A stretch of DNA of 64,000 nt from Mytilus galloprovincialis (taxonomy: Eukaryota; Mollusca; Bivalvia; Mytilida; Mytilidae). This document shows, in pieces, positions 49,801 to 61,200 of this stretch (positions are counted from its first letter, which is position 1; each line of letters begins with the position of its first letter). The notes below the pieces were generated by a model that saw only the letters and a list, made by a program, of their open reading frames with translations, searched no databases and had not been told where the DNA came from. The translations under genes were made by a program, and so were the position numbers. The stretch spans positions 65,662,681 to 65,726,680 of the forward strand of contig NC_134848.1 of the NCBI RefSeq assembly GCF_965363235.1. Direction: 5' to 3'.

Positions 49801-52800
49801 AACATTTCATTTGAATAATGGTTCTTAGGAGGCTTGCAAGTGTTGATGTTTTGACTTACGATTTGCTGAAAATATATTGTCTTTTTAAAAAATGGAAGCA
49901 GTATCTTAAATAATGTACTAGATATTATCATTACTTCAGTTTTTTATACTTTATTCAATTTGCTCTGATATCCACAATTAACAATACAGTTTTCTTGTCT
50001 AGTTGATAAAGTGTTTATACAATCTACCAACCCTGGATGGACTAGAAGTTACTCAGTCTGGACAAGAAGTAAGCTATGGTTAGTAAGAATAGAAAAGTAA
50101 AAATATTCATTGGTTTAAATTATAAAATTACACAAAGCAATATTTATGTCATTTTATTACATGACATGGAGATGTAGAAAAATTGTAAAAAAGGACTAAG
50201 GTCTGTTTTTTCTGCTTTCAGTTTTCAGATTATGTAATCAGTTTTTGTATTGAATTAAACCATCTTCTTCCTTTCATTTCAATTGCTATTGAAAAACTTG
50301 GTAATTAAATAGACAGTTTTAAAAATATGAAGATTTGCTATGCTTGCTGATTTAAAGAAAATAATGATTTTTTAAAGATTTTACTGATTAATATATAAAC
50401 TATATTGATTACATTTCAGCAAACAAAAAAAGATTTTACTGATTAATATATAAAACTATCTTGATTACATTTCAGCAAACAAAACAAAACCAGAGATGAC
50501 CTATATAGACTGGGAAAACCAGACTAGAGAGAGTATTGATAGACAATACAGAGCTTTACATGAAGATGTAAGTGTTAAGTGCCCAAACTTTTATATTTTG
50601 CAATGAGTAAGGTCCTTTTTAATTTTCCATGACATGCCTATTCCTTAGAAAATGTTTAATTTCATACTTATTCCATTCAGATTTTCCAGATAAAATCTGT
50701 TTGAGATAAGATTTTATCATTAATACTTTTACACTGGTATGTATTCTTTCATAGAGTTAATTGAATAAAAAAAAATAATTATAAGCTTTATTCATCTTTT
50801 ACATTAATATCATTCAAGTTTAAGTTAACTTTTCCTCATTATTTTAATCCACAAAACAAACTGACATTTGGATATTTATAGCTTAAGGTGGTACCTAACA
50901 CCTGAACTAAAATTAATTTGGCTCGCTTAATTTTCTTAAAATTTTGACAAATTATTTACTTTGACCCTTTAACAAAAATATAAAAAAATCAAAAAAATTG
51001 AACCAACCGTTTAATCAGAAAAATTACACTGGTTATATAGCAGTTTGACAAACACTTATTTTGATCATTGAGAAGCTTAATATTCCCTAAAGAACACAAC
51101 GTCATTAAAACGTTCTGCTGATTTTATAGAGTTATCTCCCTGTAGTGTTAGGTTCCACCTTAATGTTCTTGCAAATCCAGGTATTTTATTAACTGTGGAC
51201 TCATGGTGCCAATCTAAGTGGATTAAGGAAAATTATATTTTCATGGTTATTTGATTTAATGGTTTTTGACAAGTCTGGAAAAAGTAAAATAATAAAAATA
51301 CCAAGCACCAAGAAAAATTCTAAACTAAACGTCCCCAAGCAAATGGGGAAATCAAAAGTTCAAACACATAAAATGCATTGATAACAACTGTGATATTCCT
51401 GACTTGGTACAGACATTTTCTGGTTTTATAGCTAGCTAAACCTCTCAAACAAGCGTATAGAAAATTTGTACTTAGTTGCACACTTTAATTTGTGGTTTAC
51501 CTGTTACAGTGAAATCTACAAAAGTTGGTATCTAACAAGTAATGACGTATCATAGTTTCTATCATAGAAAATTGAGAACAAGTGTTTTAAGGGTACAATT
51601 ATTTTGTAGTTTCCACTGAAAAGTCATTATGGTAAAGTGCTTGTCAAGTTAAAAAGCATGGTTCCTGTGACAGATGAGATAGGTGAAATATGATTTTCTT
51701 TTTGGGTTGAATTACTTAAAGATGCCCTATAGCGGGTTATTTTCATGGGGTGTAAATATTCACATATTTCGGGGATATAACAAAATTGCCAAAATAAATT
51801 ACGCCAACTTAAAATTGCACATGCAAAGGTATTGATAATTTTTCTTGAATAGGCCAAAATAAAAAACCAAAATATTTCCTAAACCTTATTCATTGAAAAT
51901 TGCGAAATTTTACACCCGTCAAATTAACCCGCTATAAATCTTTATCTGTAAAAAGAAATAGCATGACATTGTGCTGGTGATAAAATAGTTTTACCTTGAA
52001 ATATTGATTCTACCATTGTGAACAATAAGATTTTATATATTTAGCCTCTCATAATGATTTATGAATATTGAAATTTAATTGTCAAGAGTGTATAAAAAAA
52101 AGTGTGTGTAACCATCATCTCAGTTGTCTTAAACACAAACACTGTAGCATTAACATGAGATTATGAAGATGATGATATACTAGAGCCTCTCACATTTTTG
52201 TAAGGGGTGTTATAAATGTGTTCATAGGGTCAGTTATTTTTAATCTAGTTTATTTATTTTTTCGTCTGTGATCCAATTAGTATGCAAGAGTCTCTCTTCT
52301 ATAAGTTTTTGCAATTGTATCTTTCCAAAAGTAATTGTATTTGATTCATCCTAATTAGGGTATGGAAGGGGTGTCCTTTATTTCAGTACTCCTCAATTTT
52401 AGGTCATTATTCTCTATTTATTATATGTTTTTCTCATTGAGCTCTTTTCTTTAATTTTATGCCTTTTATTATCGATTAGAATTCTTTATTTTTTTGGCCC
52501 ATTTTTCTCTTATTTCAATATCTGAACCCATTATTCTCTATTCTGTGCACACTATCCAGACCCTACTTTAAGACAGCTTTATATTTTCCACTTTTGTATT
52601 TTACATATTCCAAACACACAACAATATTAGTTACACAGTGTAAATTAGGTCAATGGTATAAGGGAGATAATTCCAATTGACGTAATAAATAAGGGAGATA
52701 ATTCCAATTGACGTAATAAATAAGGGAGATAATTCCAATTGACGTAATAAATAAGGGAGATAATTCCAATTGACGTGATAAAAAATTGTACTGAAATTTA

Positions 52801-53761
52801 TTAGGACAATATCAGCCAATCAAATTGCGAGAAATTACTCTAAATCAGGATAAAAGAATTTTCACCTATAGCTGATGCTTTAATATTTGTTTAGAGTGAT
52901 TTGATTTCATTGCAGATGAAAGTATTGTGTATCACTACGGCAACACACACCTCAATCTACCTCCAGGAACACCATGTTATGGGAGAAACAGTAAAGTTTG
53001 TTGGATTAAGTGTAAGGTATGATATATCACTATAGTTGAAGGCATGACAATCCCTTTTCCAAGTTATCATAGCTCAGAATTATTTCAATGTTAAATAATA
53101 TCTCATAAAGTTTATAAGATATCTTATACAAAGTAGATTATAGAGGATATCTTATATAGTATGAGTTTATATTAAAAGAGATATCTAAAGTTATAATAAA
53201 TAGTAAAATGGCTTGCCATAGTTATTGACTGTAAGGATAAGAGCATGACTTTGAATGTTCTTCTCTTAAGTTTTATATCATGTGCAATTTATAACTTGAA
53301 ATTTGACTACATGGTTGATATTCACTTCTATCCATAGCTGACTTGTTAAGTTGATTATTCTGCAATAACTACTGTAAACCAACTTATTTTCACAGATACT
53401 TTATTTTGATTTTCTATCCCAATTCAGGGAGATTTATTTCGCAATTTTTTAGTTTATTTGATGTAATTAGACAAGGAAATATGCAGGTTTTACATTTTCG
53501 TGACAAATTATATTTGTATTTTTGTTATGGCAAAAAAAAAATCACTCTAAAAGGTAGTTGGTTTTATACAGTATATATTTATTTTACTTTCAGGATGGTT
53601 GGGTCGGATTTAGAGAGTTAATCATCAAGAAGAAATTAACAGCCAGTGACTTTTATAGTGGTTACCTAATTAATGACATGTATAAAAACCATGTGTTTGC
53701 TAGTCATAGAAATCATTTGTTTGAACATGTACCAGATAAAAAAGTGACTGCAGCTAATTAA
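40813..53761 (+). CDS. MTFMT: Mitochondrial methionyl-tRNA formyltransferase
   Basis: The enzyme transfers a formyl group from 10-formyl-tetrahydrofolate to Met-tRNA in mitochondria to make the initiator. Exons found: 40813-41186, 41828-41885, 45790-45932, 46370-46492, 48264-48366, 50003-50078, 50476-50567, 52916-53016 and 53594-53761 (TAA). An in-frame TAA at 40801 supports the start. Residues 1-100 are Arg/Ser-rich, a plausible but long import sequence (about twice that of human). [13 protein letters not shown] (101-113) opens the formyltransferase fold. Catalytic Asn196 and His198 lie in [12 protein letters not shown] and Asp235 in HFDTGP. The C-terminal domain ends [20 protein letters not shown], closely like the human protein. 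All junctions agree in phase except one: exon 50476-50567 ends in phase 0 while exon 52916 needs phase 1. By comparison with human, about 20 residues (the PLQTLW...KLLDLV stretch) are missing there. A short exon escaped me or is absent from this sequence. Exon 7 has a duplicated upstream acceptor, described separately. Confidence 0.92.
41305..41556. mobile_element. Fold-back MITE in MTFMT intron 1
   Basis: Left arm GCAGCTGATTTCCTAATGC with GGCTTGCTTGCTTTGTTTGA pairs with right arm AAAACAAAGCAAGCAAGCT and GCATTAGGAAATTAGCTG. The arms are about 65-70 bp with moderate divergence, and there is no open frame. Confidence 0.75.
42115..42420 (+). repeat. Family D repeat, 5'-truncated copy
   Basis: It begins within the family at GTACGGCCTTCAGCACAGAG and runs through ACACCAAACAGCAAGCTATA, CAGGAAAACCATTGATCTAA and TCTTGACTTAGGACAGGTGC to CTGAAACAGTAGTATAACAT. 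It lies in MTFMT intron 2. Confidence 0.75.
43990..44195 (+). repeat. Family D repeat, 5' part
   Basis: AAGAAGACGTGGTATGATTA starts the copy, which continues through CGGCCTTCAACAATG and GAAAACCAACGGTCCAATCT and then stops abruptly where a Mutator-like transposase fragment begins on the other strand. One element may have been inserted into the other. Confidence 0.75.
44158..44530 (-). pseudogene. Mutator-like (MULE) transposase fragment
   Basis: The minus strand encodes a run containing [18 protein letters not shown], then a CxxC pair (NCQNC), then [14 protein letters not shown] and [17 protein letters not shown]. The order GRKIVEL, CxxC, Gly-Phe/Leu, CxxC, FDxxT resembles the N-terminal part of the Mutator-type transposases common in invertebrates; that is recognition from memory. 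The usual catalytic DDE region is absent. About 45 codons upstream, a basic stretch continues in another frame, so there is at least one frameshift. Translation falls into the family D repeat at the other end. It is a dead transposon relic in MTFMT intron 2. It could be some other zinc-binding transposon protein. Confidence 0.45.
44865..45021. mobile_element. Fold-back MITE, 157 bp
   Basis: GAAATAATTCATGGAAGCCA at the left pairs with TGGCTTCCATGAATTATTTC at the right, and inner parts ATTGTTGGA / TCCAACAAT and ATCCTGAGCGTTAGCGAGGG also pair. Almost the whole sequence forms one hairpin. MTFMT intron 2. Confidence 0.85.
47172..48046. mobile_element. hAT-type MITE with 8-bp target duplication
   Basis: The 875-base element starts CAGGGTTGGCAAA and ends TTTGCCAACCCTG, a perfect 13-bp inverted pair of the CAG...CTG kind used by hAT transposons. 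It is flanked by AATATACC and AATATACT, a 7/8 match of the 8-bp target duplication expected for hAT. Subterminal arrays of GGGTAATACTGGGCAATACT at the left and their reverse at the right extend the fold-back. The interior is AT-rich with no transposase. It sits in MTFMT intron 4. Confidence 0.9.
48446..49480 (+). repeat. Family D long repeat, split by a nested MITE
   Basis: The left part (48446-48804) runs from AGAAGATGTGGTATGATTAC through GTCACCGTACGGCCTTCAAC and AACTAACGGCCTTATTTATA to AACAGTACAACAAAAGAATG. The right part (49271-49480) runs from GAAATCAGTTGAAAAAGGCT through AGTAGACGTGGCCGGGTACT to AGCTAGTTCCAAGCC. The two join seamlessly once the MITE at 48805-49270 is set aside. It is the longest member of the family here, in MTFMT intron 5. 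Confidence 0.8.
48805..49270. mobile_element. MITE nested inside the family D repeat
   Basis: Ends AGGTGTAATGCCACCA and TGGTGGTATTACACCT are inverted with one mismatch, flanked on both sides by CTAT/TATAG, consistent with a TA or TATA target duplication. The element is about 466 bp with no coding capacity. It is younger than the repeat it interrupts. Confidence 0.85.
49540..49754. mobile_element. MITE, well preserved copy
   Basis: ATACTGTGGATTCATTATTA with TCGTGGGATACCAATTTTCG at the left pairs with CGAAAATTGGTACCCACGAA and AAATGAATCCACAGTAT at the right. The interior repeats CCACGAA several times. A diverged relative lies at 22803-22995. MTFMT intron 5. Confidence 0.85.
50374..50485 (+). 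repeat. Tandem duplication of an intron end with its splice acceptor
   Basis: A 55-56 base unit starting AAAGATTTTACTGATTAATA and ending TTACATTTCAGCAAACAAAA is present twice in a row with a few changes. It duplicates the 3' splice site of MTFMT exon 7: AG at 50418-50419 and AG at 50474-50475. Only the second leads into an open frame. Use of the first would add 56 bases and meet TGA within eight codons. Confidence 0.95.
50884..51161. mobile_element. MITE G, copy 1
   Basis: TTAAGGTGGTACCTAACAC at the left and GTGTTAGGTTCCACCTTAA at the right are inverted ends, next to TTAA. The second copy at 62905-63192 matches along nearly its full length. MTFMT intron 7. Confidence 0.88.
51330..51445 (+). 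repeat. Family B repeat, short copy
   Basis: GATAACAACTGTGATATTCC, TGACTTGGTACAGACATTTT and TTTTATAGCTAGCTAAACC are family B landmarks. The rest of the family body is missing. Confidence 0.6.
51718..51944. mobile_element. MITE with TAGCGGGTTA ends
   Basis: AAGATGCCCTATAGCGGGTT at the left is matched by AACCCGCTATAAATCTT at the right, with inner TTTCATGGGGTGTAAAT and TTTTACACCCGTC also inverted. It is about 227 bp, with no coding capacity. MTFMT intron 7. Confidence 0.75.
52660..52783 (+). repeat. Tandem repeat, 31-bp unit, four copies
   Basis: AAGGGAGATAATTCCAATTG followed by ACGTAATAAAT repeats at 52660, 52691, 52722 and 52753. The copies are identical except for a change in the last (ACGTGATAAA). 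It ends about 130 bp before MTFMT exon 8. Confidence 0.95.
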
Positions 53762-54844
53762 TTTGTATTAAAAAATCTGTGTCTGAGTCCAAATTCTGAC
53801 TTTGCCTTATTGTCAAATTTAAAATTTTAAAAAAATATGACATCTTGTTCAGCCCCATCCATTTAAATTCATCCAGCAAAAAATTTACCCGAAGAAAACC
53901 CATAATGATTTAAGATTTTATGGTTATTTGGAGTAATGTAAAACTTACTGTAAAGGAAAATAATTATCATCTCCTGAAACTTAGACAAATTAATCCAATA
54001 GAGATTTAGTTTGATCCTAACCCATTTGATTATGCCATGGAAGATTCTTCATCATTATTCTTATTCATGCTGCAATCGCTAAATATTGTCTTTAAATAGT
54101 TATATAATTTTCTCTAATTCTTCGTCAATTTATCCCTTTCTGCACCCATTGTATAAAAAAATTTAATCAACATGTGGTTCTTTTGATCTCAGTTCTTCAT
54201 TGGTTAAAATCCGATTATGACGTCAAATATTCTTGTTTTCCTCTGAATTTCCTATTGTGATGGCATTAAAAAAGGCGACCTTGCCTGATGACGTCACATA
54301 GAAAGAACACATATTTTTGCAGATTAGTCGCAAAGAAGCAATACATTTGCCTGCTTGAAAATCATTAGAGAAACAGATTCCACCACCATATCTCGTGTAA
54401 TACGACAGTGGCGTAGCTAGGCGGAAGCTCGGAAGCCAAGGCTTCAACATCATTTTGCCAACAAAAAAAAAAAGAGAGAGAGAGAGATATAGAGAAATGT
54501 GCGATGAGCGGTTAAAAAAAAGGTTGTTGATGTCCTCCGACGGTGCGTGTCGATATCACTTCTCAGACAACCGGCGTTCGTTACTATCCCCAGCGCTTTA
54601 TTTCCCCTATTTTTATAGCAGACGAATATTGTGTCTGCAGGGGTGTTCAGCTTTGTCTTGTTTTACTTCAAAATATTTAATTCACTGAAAAACATGACAG
54701 GAAACTTAGAATTATGCAAAATCACGTGTCATAACTTGCTCAGCTTTTACACACTGTTTGCTTAATACAGCCGAACTTGTTTTAATCTTTTTCCATTTAG
54801 TTGATTTCTAAGTTGTTTTCTGCTGCCCATCAGTAGGTATAAAA

Positions 54845-55150
54845 TTAAGATGTGGTAATGAATGCCAATGAGACAACTCTTAACGAGATAAAATGACACA
54901 AAAATTAAGAACTATACTTCACCGTACCACTACTGCCTTCGACTATGAGTAAAACCAATCCAGCTATGTCAGGTACAAAAGGCCCAGAAATACCAAATGT
55001 AAAACAATTCAAACGAGAAAAAATTGCTGGGGTTTGTAGAAAATTATGAAAGAAAAACATTTCAAATATGATATACAGAAACAACCGACATTCAGTACAT
55101 TGAATGCCATGATCCTGCAACTAATTACTCAGTGATCATGATTAGGTCTG
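54845..55150 (+). repeat. Family D repeat copy
   Basis: It starts AGATGTGGTAATGAATGCCA then ATGAGACAACTC, and runs through GTACAAAAGGCCCAG and AACAATTCAAACGAGAAAA. It is 3'-truncated and diverged. Confidence 0.7.
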
Positions 55151-55752
55151 TTTCTCAGATATTGTAAGCAGAAGGTCATTTATAACTTGGGTCTTGAATC
55201 ATTATTAGATGTACATGTCAGTCTAGCAGGTTTCATCTCACCTTAAGTTAACTCATTCTCACTGCTAATTTGTCAATGTTTGTTTTTTGTGTTTTGGTCT
55301 GGTTTCTTTTAATATTTAAACCAACAGGTCTATTATATTTGGCATATGGAGTGATTGTAAGGTGCACATGTCTGTCACTCTGTCTGGAAGGTATTGTTTC
55401 AAAGATACTAAAAAAAGTAAGATCAATTACATATGATGCATGAATTTATAAAAGTGAACATGTCTGTCTGGTAGTGTTCATCCGACATTGACTTCATTTT
55501 CAAGCTAAACCAAAACACCAGCTGTTGAACTGCTTCAGCACCTTCTGAATGACATGGTTGGCATAAAAATTTTGAATACGCTGTTATTTGGGCTCTGGTG
55601 GAGAGTTTCTCAAATGTATCTTTTTATTTTTACTCATTTAAACTCATTAGTGTTTTTTCTGGTTGTTTTTTTTTCTGTGATTTGGTAAATGTGCTGTAGA
55701 TACAATGTAGCAGTTCTGTTTTAATTTACTAATTCTCTGCACATATGATTTA

Positions 55753-55919
55753 AGAGATAACTGTTTTGTATTTGAAGCTTTAAGGACGTCCATCGGTAGT
55801 TTTACTGTCGCAAATTTAGTTTACCTGGCGACGCAAAGCAGAGACGGGTAAATGGGTATTTGCGACAGTAAAACTACCGATGGAAGTCCGCTAAGCTTCA
55901 AATACAATACAGTTATCTC
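55753..55919. mobile_element. Fold-back MITE, 167 bp
   Basis: AGAGATAACTGTTTTGTATT with CCATCGGTAGTTTTACTGTC pairs with GACAGTAAAACTACCGATGG and AATACAATACAGTTATCTC. Loop region GCGACGCAAAGCAGAGACGG is GC-richer. No open frame of note. Confidence 0.85.
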
Positions 55920-57421
55920 TATTCTAATGCAAAACAAGTTTATAATTAAATTTCAATCATTATTTCAGTGTAAAATGTTCTTTAAAGAAAATTACGCTTG
56001 CTGTTATCCAATCAGAACAATTGTTACAAAATAACTGCATTAGAATTACAGACATAGTGTAAGAACACCTGTACATGTATATGTTGCCTCGTTTTGGTTG
56101 AAGGCATGTGCTATACTTCTCCTTATTTCAATCATTTTGTTATACAAAAGTTCAAATAGTTAGGCCCAACTGAGTACCCTTATGAAACTGAATTGTATTT
56201 TTTATACCTTTAATTTATTATCAAAATAAATTGGCATCTAAATCTTCAAACAAATAGAGAAGAGAATGAAAATGGCAAGGTGTTCAAGAGAAAACAATAT
56301 ACCAATGAGCAGAAAACACTCTATGGCCACCAATAGGTCGTTGTTACAGCAATCAAATTCTGCACCTGGAGGCAGGCTACAGCTAGCCACTTATCAATTC
56401 ACCAAACAAAGACTTTTCTTTATCCATTTTTAATCTCATATAATCAACATACATGTATTTATGATAATGACTGTGTAATGAAACAATTTACAATGATTAA
56501 TGCTAACATTCATGTAATTTATAATGGATAAAATGATAACAATGTCAATCACTAACTTATAACAACATACAAGTGCATGAGCACTCGTACATGTGGAATA
56601 TTCCATTAACACATAAGGGTAATAAGGCACTAAGATGGATGTTTCTATGGGGAGATACATTATCCTTTTCTGAATTCCATTCACATAAAAGGAGGTTATG
56701 TGTAGAAGGCACTGCTATTAATCTTCATGCATACAAATTAAATGAATAATTCCTTGTATGGGTAATTGTTCAGGCTTTTTTTTCTAAAAAGTAAAATTTT
56801 GATAAAAGTGCCTGTAGACCCCTATAAAATACCTTCTGGAAGAAATTATATCTTAAATATGAAAATTATGATCTCATATAAGGGTCTTACCATATATCAT
56901 GTATATTAATGGAACATTCCTACATAAAAGGAAAACAAATGATGCAAAAATAAAATAATATATTTATGTAAATAATATTTCCATTATATCATAGTCTCAA
57001 ATTGTAAAACAATAGTTTGAATAGGTGTTTCTAAAACCAAATTGACGATTCAGAATCTCTCAGATTGCTCTGTAAAAGTTATGTTTTAGCATAAAAATTA
57101 GTTCCTTTTAAAGAACTTTAAAACTGATTTAATCTTTTGTTTGTAGAGATTCAACTCACTCTTATATAAAAGTATAGCATGTCTATGACAAGAGTATTCA
57201 AAATGATATTAAAATAGAAAATAAAGGCTTGATCACCATTACACCTCAACCACATGAAAACAGTTCAATGTGATCAAAACATGTTTAATGAGTATGAAAT
57301 ATTTATGGAGTATTTTTAAAAAAAGAATTCAATATAAAGATCTTGGTTGGATTTAAAGGCTACACAAATTATTTTTTCATTTATTTTTATCTTTTACTTA
57401 ATTATAAGAAAAGATGTATCA

Positions 57422-57573
57422 GGCCCGTAGCCAGGAATTTCCAAAAGGGGGTTCGTTGGCCTCAAAAACTCGACTTTAACAGTCACAATTCGAACAGAAC
57501 GTTGACTTTAACAGTCATTATTTGTTTTCAAGGGGGGTTCGTCCAAACCCCCCGAACCCCCCTGGCTACGGGT
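57422..57573. mobile_element. Small inverted-repeat element with CCCGTAGCCAGG ends
   Basis: Ends CCCGTAGCCAGG and CCTGGCTACGGG are perfect inverted repeats of 12 bp. A GGGGGGTTCG stretch near the right is also part of such elements. Similar ends are widespread in animal genomes, from memory. Confidence 0.75.
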
Positions 57574-58266
57574 ATGTGTATATACTTAGTCTTTTAAACT
57601 TCAAAAAAAATTTCGCATGAATTTTTGACATATTTCTACGAAATAAAGTGAATTTATTTTGAACTTGAAGAAAATCTTTACCTGCTAATTTCTATCACCT
57701 GATCCCAAAAAAACAATTTGTGTGGCCTTAAAACTCTTTGACAATGTTGACCTATGGTGATTAAAAATACATTATAAACTATAACATAATTCTAAACTAA
57801 CCTGAATACATATATGCCCTATTAAAATATCACAAGTTGTTTTTCTCAGCAAAATATCTTTTATACTGAGCCATGTTTTATAGTAGCTGCACATTAAAAT
57901 TTACCAAATTCATATGTAAGGTGTACATAATAAATCTGATATAATTGTTAAAAAAATGTATCTGATTATTTTAACTGAGTCATGGTACAATGAGCATGAT
58001 AATTTAACTGTTTTCTTGTGACTAGATTTCATTTTTGAGTAAAAATCAGATGAACTACATTTTTTCTTGAAAATGAATGGTCCACTCTACTGTCAGATGG
58101 ACTTCAACCTTGTAACTATCTTTCATATTTGATTCGTTAAAATAGTCAGCTGACACAATTTCATCTTGTCCAATTCTGTTCAATGTCTAAAAAATTGATC
58201 TGATTTTTCTGGACAATTCTTGAGAGATTCAAATGATGAAGACTATTTGTTGGAGTCTGTTGTTCT

Positions 58267-61200
58267 TCATTGATGTTTTTGTAAGAAATCCTGCATAAAA
58301 GTCACAAGAGCCATACATTCTTCTACTGATAGAGCATTATACAATGATGCACGGATTCCACCAATAGCCCTGAAAGAGAACAAAGTCAAAGATTATTATT
58401 TGTCACATCATTATTTTGATTTGAAGTTTTGCAATTTGAAAATAACATAAGAATACTGAAACTCCTTAATCCCATGCTTGTGTATTGCAATGAGATGGAT
58501 CACAGTGACAGCTATGTAAGTTATTCAGTAACATATAGTTTATCTAAGTGTAAACAAAGGGGGAAATCTAGTGGACTAATCTGATATAAGTATTTGAAGA
58601 TATGCAAATCATAAGGCTTATTGATTAATGAAAAACTTTTTAAACTCAATGTTGAAGCAGCCATTATCTTCATGATCTTGGAAATCCTGTATTCTACAAA
58701 TGACTTTAAAACAATCATAGACAGCAAAGAGAATAAAAAGCTTTTCTGTTTGTAAACAGCTACTTAACATGCATATTTTTTTATGCATCTGCATGTTAAC
58801 TCAAGATTATATCACTGTAGAAATATTAATGAATACATACCTATGACCTTTGAGAGAGATCAATCCACGCTTTTCAGCTTCCAAGAGAAACAGTTTTTCT
58901 AAAGCTTCATCTCCTTCTTGACAACCAATTCTAAAGGTTACGTTCATTCTGCTACGACATGACTTATCTAATGGAGAACTGTAAACAGAACAAAGAAAAT
59001 AGTTTGAGGTCAAAATTGTTTTAAAGAACTATTTTTCTTTATTCCCTTTTCTTTCCTAAACTGAACTTTCAATGCTATTTTTAATCATGGTATGGTGTGG
59101 TGTATTGCAAATATCTAGTGATACCATTGCAGTATTCCATTTATTAAACACACTAAAGATGATTTTTTTCTCTTATTAAAATAGTGTGGACACAGATCAG
59201 TGTGGAGAGTAAATGTTTTATTAGTGCTAGCTTTTTGACATTGTTTTTTACCCGAGTTTATGCATAGGGTTTTGCCTCGCTTGTTTTTTCTGATCTCTTT
59301 AGATTTAAACTATAAAACAGTTAACAATTAAACGGTTTTGATAACATGTGTACCATTCATGGAACCTTAACAAGTCTTTATATACTTACTAGTAAAATCC
59401 ATTTGAGTTATCAATGATGTCATAGACAGCTTTAGATTTAACGGCAGACAACTCTTCCATCTTCTCAGCACCACCATTATCTTTCAACCATTGTAAAACT
59501 AGACCAAGGATGTATATACTGAAAAATTAGTTAACTACAAATTAGAATTAACATACAAATATTTAACTTGGGCAAAATTAATTTTTGAATACTGAGTTTT
59601 TTAGTGAATATTAAAATATTAACAATAAAATCTGCCATGAACTTTAGCAGATCCTAAGTAGGCAAAATGCGAGGACAGTTAGAAACTTTTAAAATTTTAT
59701 TGAAAGCTTTAATAGTCCTTTCAAGAATTGTAAGTAATTTTATTATTCATACTCCTGAAATAAAATATATGTCCAGTCGTTGGTTTATTTCCATTGTTTA
59801 AGACCTCATAAGCTAACCATATCATTTGGTGTACACTTGCGAAAGTAATAAAATTTACTATCTTCAAAACAGTGAATTGATTACTTTAACTTACTTGTAT
59901 GTAGGTGCTGTATTGTAGACAGAATTATTTCCAACTTGTATTTTGTAGTCAAATATAACTGGGGTAGTATCCATAGCATGACCAATGAGATCTTCTCTGA
60001 TAATGACTAGAGTTACACCAGCACAACCAACATTCTTCTGAGCTCCAGCAAATATAACACCATACTATAAAACAAATCATAGTTATTACATACAGGGAAT
60101 ATGATTACAATGGGACCAGAAAATATAACACCATACTGTAAAACAAAGAATAGTTATAAAATACAAGGAAAAGGATAAGCAGGGGACCAGTAGCCTTGGT
60201 TATCAAATTTCATTATTACACAACCAAGTCAATAGAGCGATACAAAAGTATCCTTTTAAAACATAAGTTTTTATTAAATCTTAATTAGATAATTGCATAC
60301 ATTACTGTCGAATAATAAACTTCTCAGTTTAGGGCTATTCCAGTAAAATTTACCTAGGAGGGGCGGAACGCCGACGATATTTTTTTCCATAGGTGGGGGG
60401 TTATCAACATAATTGTATTCTGGAGGGTGGTGGTCCCGATTTAAATTCATTTCTGTTGGTGGGGGGTTTCTGAATGATAGGTTAAACATATTGTTCCCCC
60501 TGTTATGAAGGAATATTCTCCTGAAAAGGTCATCCGACTGCAAATAAAGTTGGCAGACCACTAATTTTAAGCGTCCGTTTGTGTTCTTGTCAAACCAGTG
60601 ATCGGGAAGGACGTGCCCCCTGCGCCTATAGCGCATATTGACAAGAAATGGCGCATACAGTGACAAATGTAAGCGCCCACGTGGCGCACGATACTTTTCA
60701 CTTCGTTTCGAAACGTTTAGATATCGTCAAATGAATTTCCGATCGTGTTCCATGCCGCCATGTGTGTGTACACAACTGTGTAATGTTCCTCCAATAATAG
60801 GAGCACCTATATATTTTTGGGACGTCTCGGATGTTTACCTATGATAATAGAACCATGCGATTTCACGTCTCGGGTGTTTTCCTATTGTAATAATAAAACC
60901 ATGCGGTCTAACTGATAACCCGTAAAACGTAATTAACCATCATTCATGATATATATTTTTTTTATAAACAACTTTAAATTTGTTAAATTTGGCTAGTACA
61001 GACGAGATTTAGCCCTTATAATAATCTCATTTAGTTTAGCTTGCTATTATTTCGATTGAAGAACCCCAAAGACTTTTTAGGAATATAGTTTTTGTCTCCA
61101 TAAAAGACGCTTAACTGTCCTTGTCATTTTTTGGTCTTTGGCTCATTTTGACATTTTGTAAACATGACTTCTTCAGCGATTTGTTGTTTTGTTCTATGAA

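Larger units (their letters stand above)
53762..58266. other. Intergenic region between convergent MTFMT and PSAT1
   Basis: Both 3' UTRs must lie here. I see a family D copy at 54845-55150, a fold-back element at 55753-55919 and a small inverted element at 57422-57573. A short stretch at 54405-54420 (AGTGGCGTAGCTAGG) looks like a transposon end. Short open frames at 54223-54688 have no known domain. Confidence 0.5.

Noticed and set aside
51490-51530. Micro-exon candidate for the missing MTFMT exon
   Set aside because: Good acceptor and donor, but a TGA follows at once in the required phase.
60274-60666. 130-codon Pro-rich minus-strand frame
   Set aside because: It starts outside the transposon end and its PPP stretches are translated subterminal G runs.
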